A DNA stretch of 64,000 nt. It comes from Sordaria brevicollis (taxonomy: Eukaryota; Ascomycota; Sordariomycetes; Sordariales; Sordariaceae). The notes beneath the pieces are model-generated. The model was not told the DNA's origin. It saw only the letters and a program-made list of their open reading frames with translations, and ran no database searches. Where the stretch lies: the NCBI GenBank assembly GCA_033439795.1, contig JAUTDP010000011.1:2170001-2234000 (forward strand), given 5' to 3'. The first letter of the stretch is position 1, and every line of letters starts with the position of its first letter. Positions 62,136 to 64,000 of this stretch are shown here, in pieces. Made by a program: the position numbers and the translations under genes.

Positions 62136-64000
62136 TTACTCGCCCTTGAGCTTGCTCTGGGTAACAGAGAAAGCCATCTCGACAAGCTCCTTCTCCTCCT
62201 TGAGGTGAGAAGACTTCTTGCCAGTAGCGACAGAAGCGGAAGGAGCACGGCCAGCGTACATGACGTGCTTGCGGTCGTGGTTCTTGGTGTGGTTAAGGAG
62301 AGTCTCGAGACGAGGCTGAGTGTAAGACCAAGGACCAGCGTTGAGAGGCTCCTCCTGGGCCCAGACGATGGTCTTGGCGTTGGGGTACTGGTCGAGGTTC
62401 TCACGGAGCTGCTCCCAGGGGAAGGGGTGGAGCTGCTCAATGCGAGTGAAGGCGACGTTGTCGATCTTGTTGTCCTGACGGTGCTTGAGGAGAGCGGCAT
62501 AGACCTGACCAGTGCAGAGAATGACACGCTCAATCTCCTCGGGAGCCTTGATCTCACCAGTCTGGTGAGCAGGGTCGGGGAGGATCCAGCGGAAGTGAGA
62601 GTCCTCAGTGAACTCCTCAATGTCGGAGCGAGCGACAGGGTGGCGGAGGAGGGCCTTGGAGAAGAAGATGACAAGGGCTAGGTAACAAAGTTAGCATCTT
62701 GCGTATACACGTGGTAGATCAGGGACAAAAACTTACGCTTGCGGAACTGTCTCTTCATCTGGCGACGGAGGATGTGGAAGAGGTTAGCAGGAGAGGTCAT
62801 GTAGGCAACCTGCATGTTGCAGTCCTGGTGCTGACGCTCAAGCTTCTCGGGAGAGGGGTAGATGCGAGGATCCTCGTTGCAGAGCTGGAGGAAACGCTCG
62901 ATACGAGCGGAAGAGTGCTCGGGACCCTGGCCGTCATAACCGTGGGGGAGGGACATGACGAGGCCGGTACGCTGCATCCACTTGCTCTCACCGGAGGCAA
63001 GGAACTGATCAATGATGACCTGAGCAGTGTTGGCGAAATCACCGAACTGGGCCTCCCACATGTTGAAGCCGTTGGGGTCCTGGAGGGAGTAACCGTACTC
63101 GAAACCGAGGATACCGTACTCGGAGAGGGAAGAGTTCGAGATGACGAACTTGCCCTGGTCCTTGCTGATGTGCTGGAGAGGAGTGTAGGTGTCCTCAGTC
63201 TCCTGGTCGTGGAAGACGGCGTGGCGCTGAGAGAAGGTACCACGCTCAACATCCTGACCGGAGATACGGACGTGGTGGCCCTCAGTGACGAGGGAACCGA
63301 AGGCAAGAGCCTCAGCGGTAGCCCAGTCGATACCCTTACCCTCAACAACGGACTTGGTGCGGTTGGTGAGAATACGCTTCAGGTTGCGGTGAGTCTGGAA
63401 GCCCTCAGGAGTGCTGCCAATGACGGTACCAATGTGCTCAAGAGTCTTCTTGTCAACAGCAGTAGGGTTGTGGGGGAGAACCTCGGTAGCAAGCTCCTTG
63501 GGGCTCTTGAAGCCGTTCCAGGCGCTGGTGGTCCACTCCTTGGAAGTGGGCTGGTAGTCCTTGGACTTGGAGAAGCTCTCCTCGAGCATGCCCCAGACCC
63601 ACTGCTTGTGCTCCTCGATGTCCTCCTTGGTGAAGGTGCCCTCCTTGAGAAGCTGATCAACGTAGATGTCGATCTGGGGGTTCTTGGAGTTGATGCGCTT
63701 GTACATGAGGGGCTGAGTGAAGGCAGGCTGGTCAGTCTCGTTGTGACCGTGCTTGCGGTAGCAGACAAGATCGATGATAACGTCCTGCTTGAACTCGGCG
63801 CGCCAGTCAGCAGCGAGCTGGCAGACGAAGTTGACAGCCTCGACATCATCGGCGTTGACGTGGAAGACGGGAGCGTCGATGGCCTTGGCGATATCCGTGC
63901 AGTAGGCAGTGGAGCGGGCGAAGCGGGGGTCAGTGGTGAAACCGATCTGGTTGTTGACGACCAAGTGGATGGTACCACCGGTAGAGAAGGCGGGGAGGGA
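62136..64000 (-). CDS. KGD1: 2-oxoglutarate dehydrogenase E1 component, C-terminal part
   Basis: Partial: the N-terminal part runs off the right window edge. Exons seen are 64000-62737 and 62677-62136, with a 59-nt intron (GTAAGT donor, TAG acceptor) that restores QFRKPLVIFFSK. The sequence opens in frame with the conserved [24 protein letters not shown] ThDP region (here [12 protein letters not shown], then [11 protein letters not shown]). Further family motifs are [53 protein letters not shown], and the C-terminal [15 protein letters not shown] and [15 protein letters not shown]. About 600 residues are present. The enzyme oxidatively decarboxylates 2-oxoglutarate in the mitochondrial TCA cycle, and its E2 partner needs the lipoate attached by the ligase encoded at 40127-41562. 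Confidence 0.97.

Overview
This window is filamentous-ascomycete nuclear DNA, most likely a Neurospora species or close Sordariaceae relative. The protein genes have short introns (about 50-130 nt) with GTAAGT/GTATGT-type donors, branch-like CTAAC/CTGAC motifs and CAG/TAG acceptors. The predicted chorismate synthase (432 aa) and ATP synthase beta subunit (519 aa, eight exons) have the lengths I recall for N. crassa aro-2 and atp-2. The first 16.7 kb carries the mark of repeat-induced point mutation (RIP): it is extremely A+T rich, CpA/TpG is nearly absent while CpG is retained, and there is no ORF over about 60 codons.

Region 1 (1 to about 16,700) is a RIP-ruined repeat block. A Ty3/gypsy retroelement lies on the minus strand at 1-5309. 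Its zinc knuckle, protease, reverse transcriptase and RNase H can all be read through the mutations in the expected order. A GC-rich, LTR-like island that escaped mutation sits at 5310-5481. A 78-bp tandem repeat is at about 6555-6862 and a 29-bp one at 12967-13053. A dead SNF2-family helicase/ATPase lies on the minus strand at about 8440-10700. The rest (5482-6554, 6863-8439, 10701-16700) could not be identified.

Region 2 (16,700-64,000) has ordinary composition and holds twelve protein genes in this order: a Cys-rich single-pass membrane protein (+); an Snt1/NCoR-type SANT corepressor of about 2,600 aa (-); deoxyhypusine synthase (+); HMG-CoA lyase (-); chorismate synthase aro-2 (-); lipoate-protein ligase (+); Vps11 (+); ATP synthase beta atp-2 (-); glycogen branching enzyme (-); mitochondrial ClpX (+); Cia1 (+); and the C-terminal part of 2-oxoglutarate dehydrogenase E1 (-), cut by the right window edge. 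Most are conserved housekeeping genes, and I found no biosynthetic cluster. Several concern mitochondrial metabolism: lipoylation, 2-oxoglutarate dehydrogenase, F1 beta, ClpX and HMG-CoA lyase. Lipoate ligase and KGD1 act in the same pathway, since the OGDH complex needs lipoylated E2.

The observations most worth following are: (a) the dead SNF2-type gene inside the RIP block; (b) the unmutated LTR-like island in the middle of heavily mutated DNA; and (c) a 454-bp MITE-like element with 39-bp terminal inverted repeats, inserted 76 bp upstream of the aro-2 start codon, between the gene and a perfect CPC1/Gcn4-type TGACTCA site.
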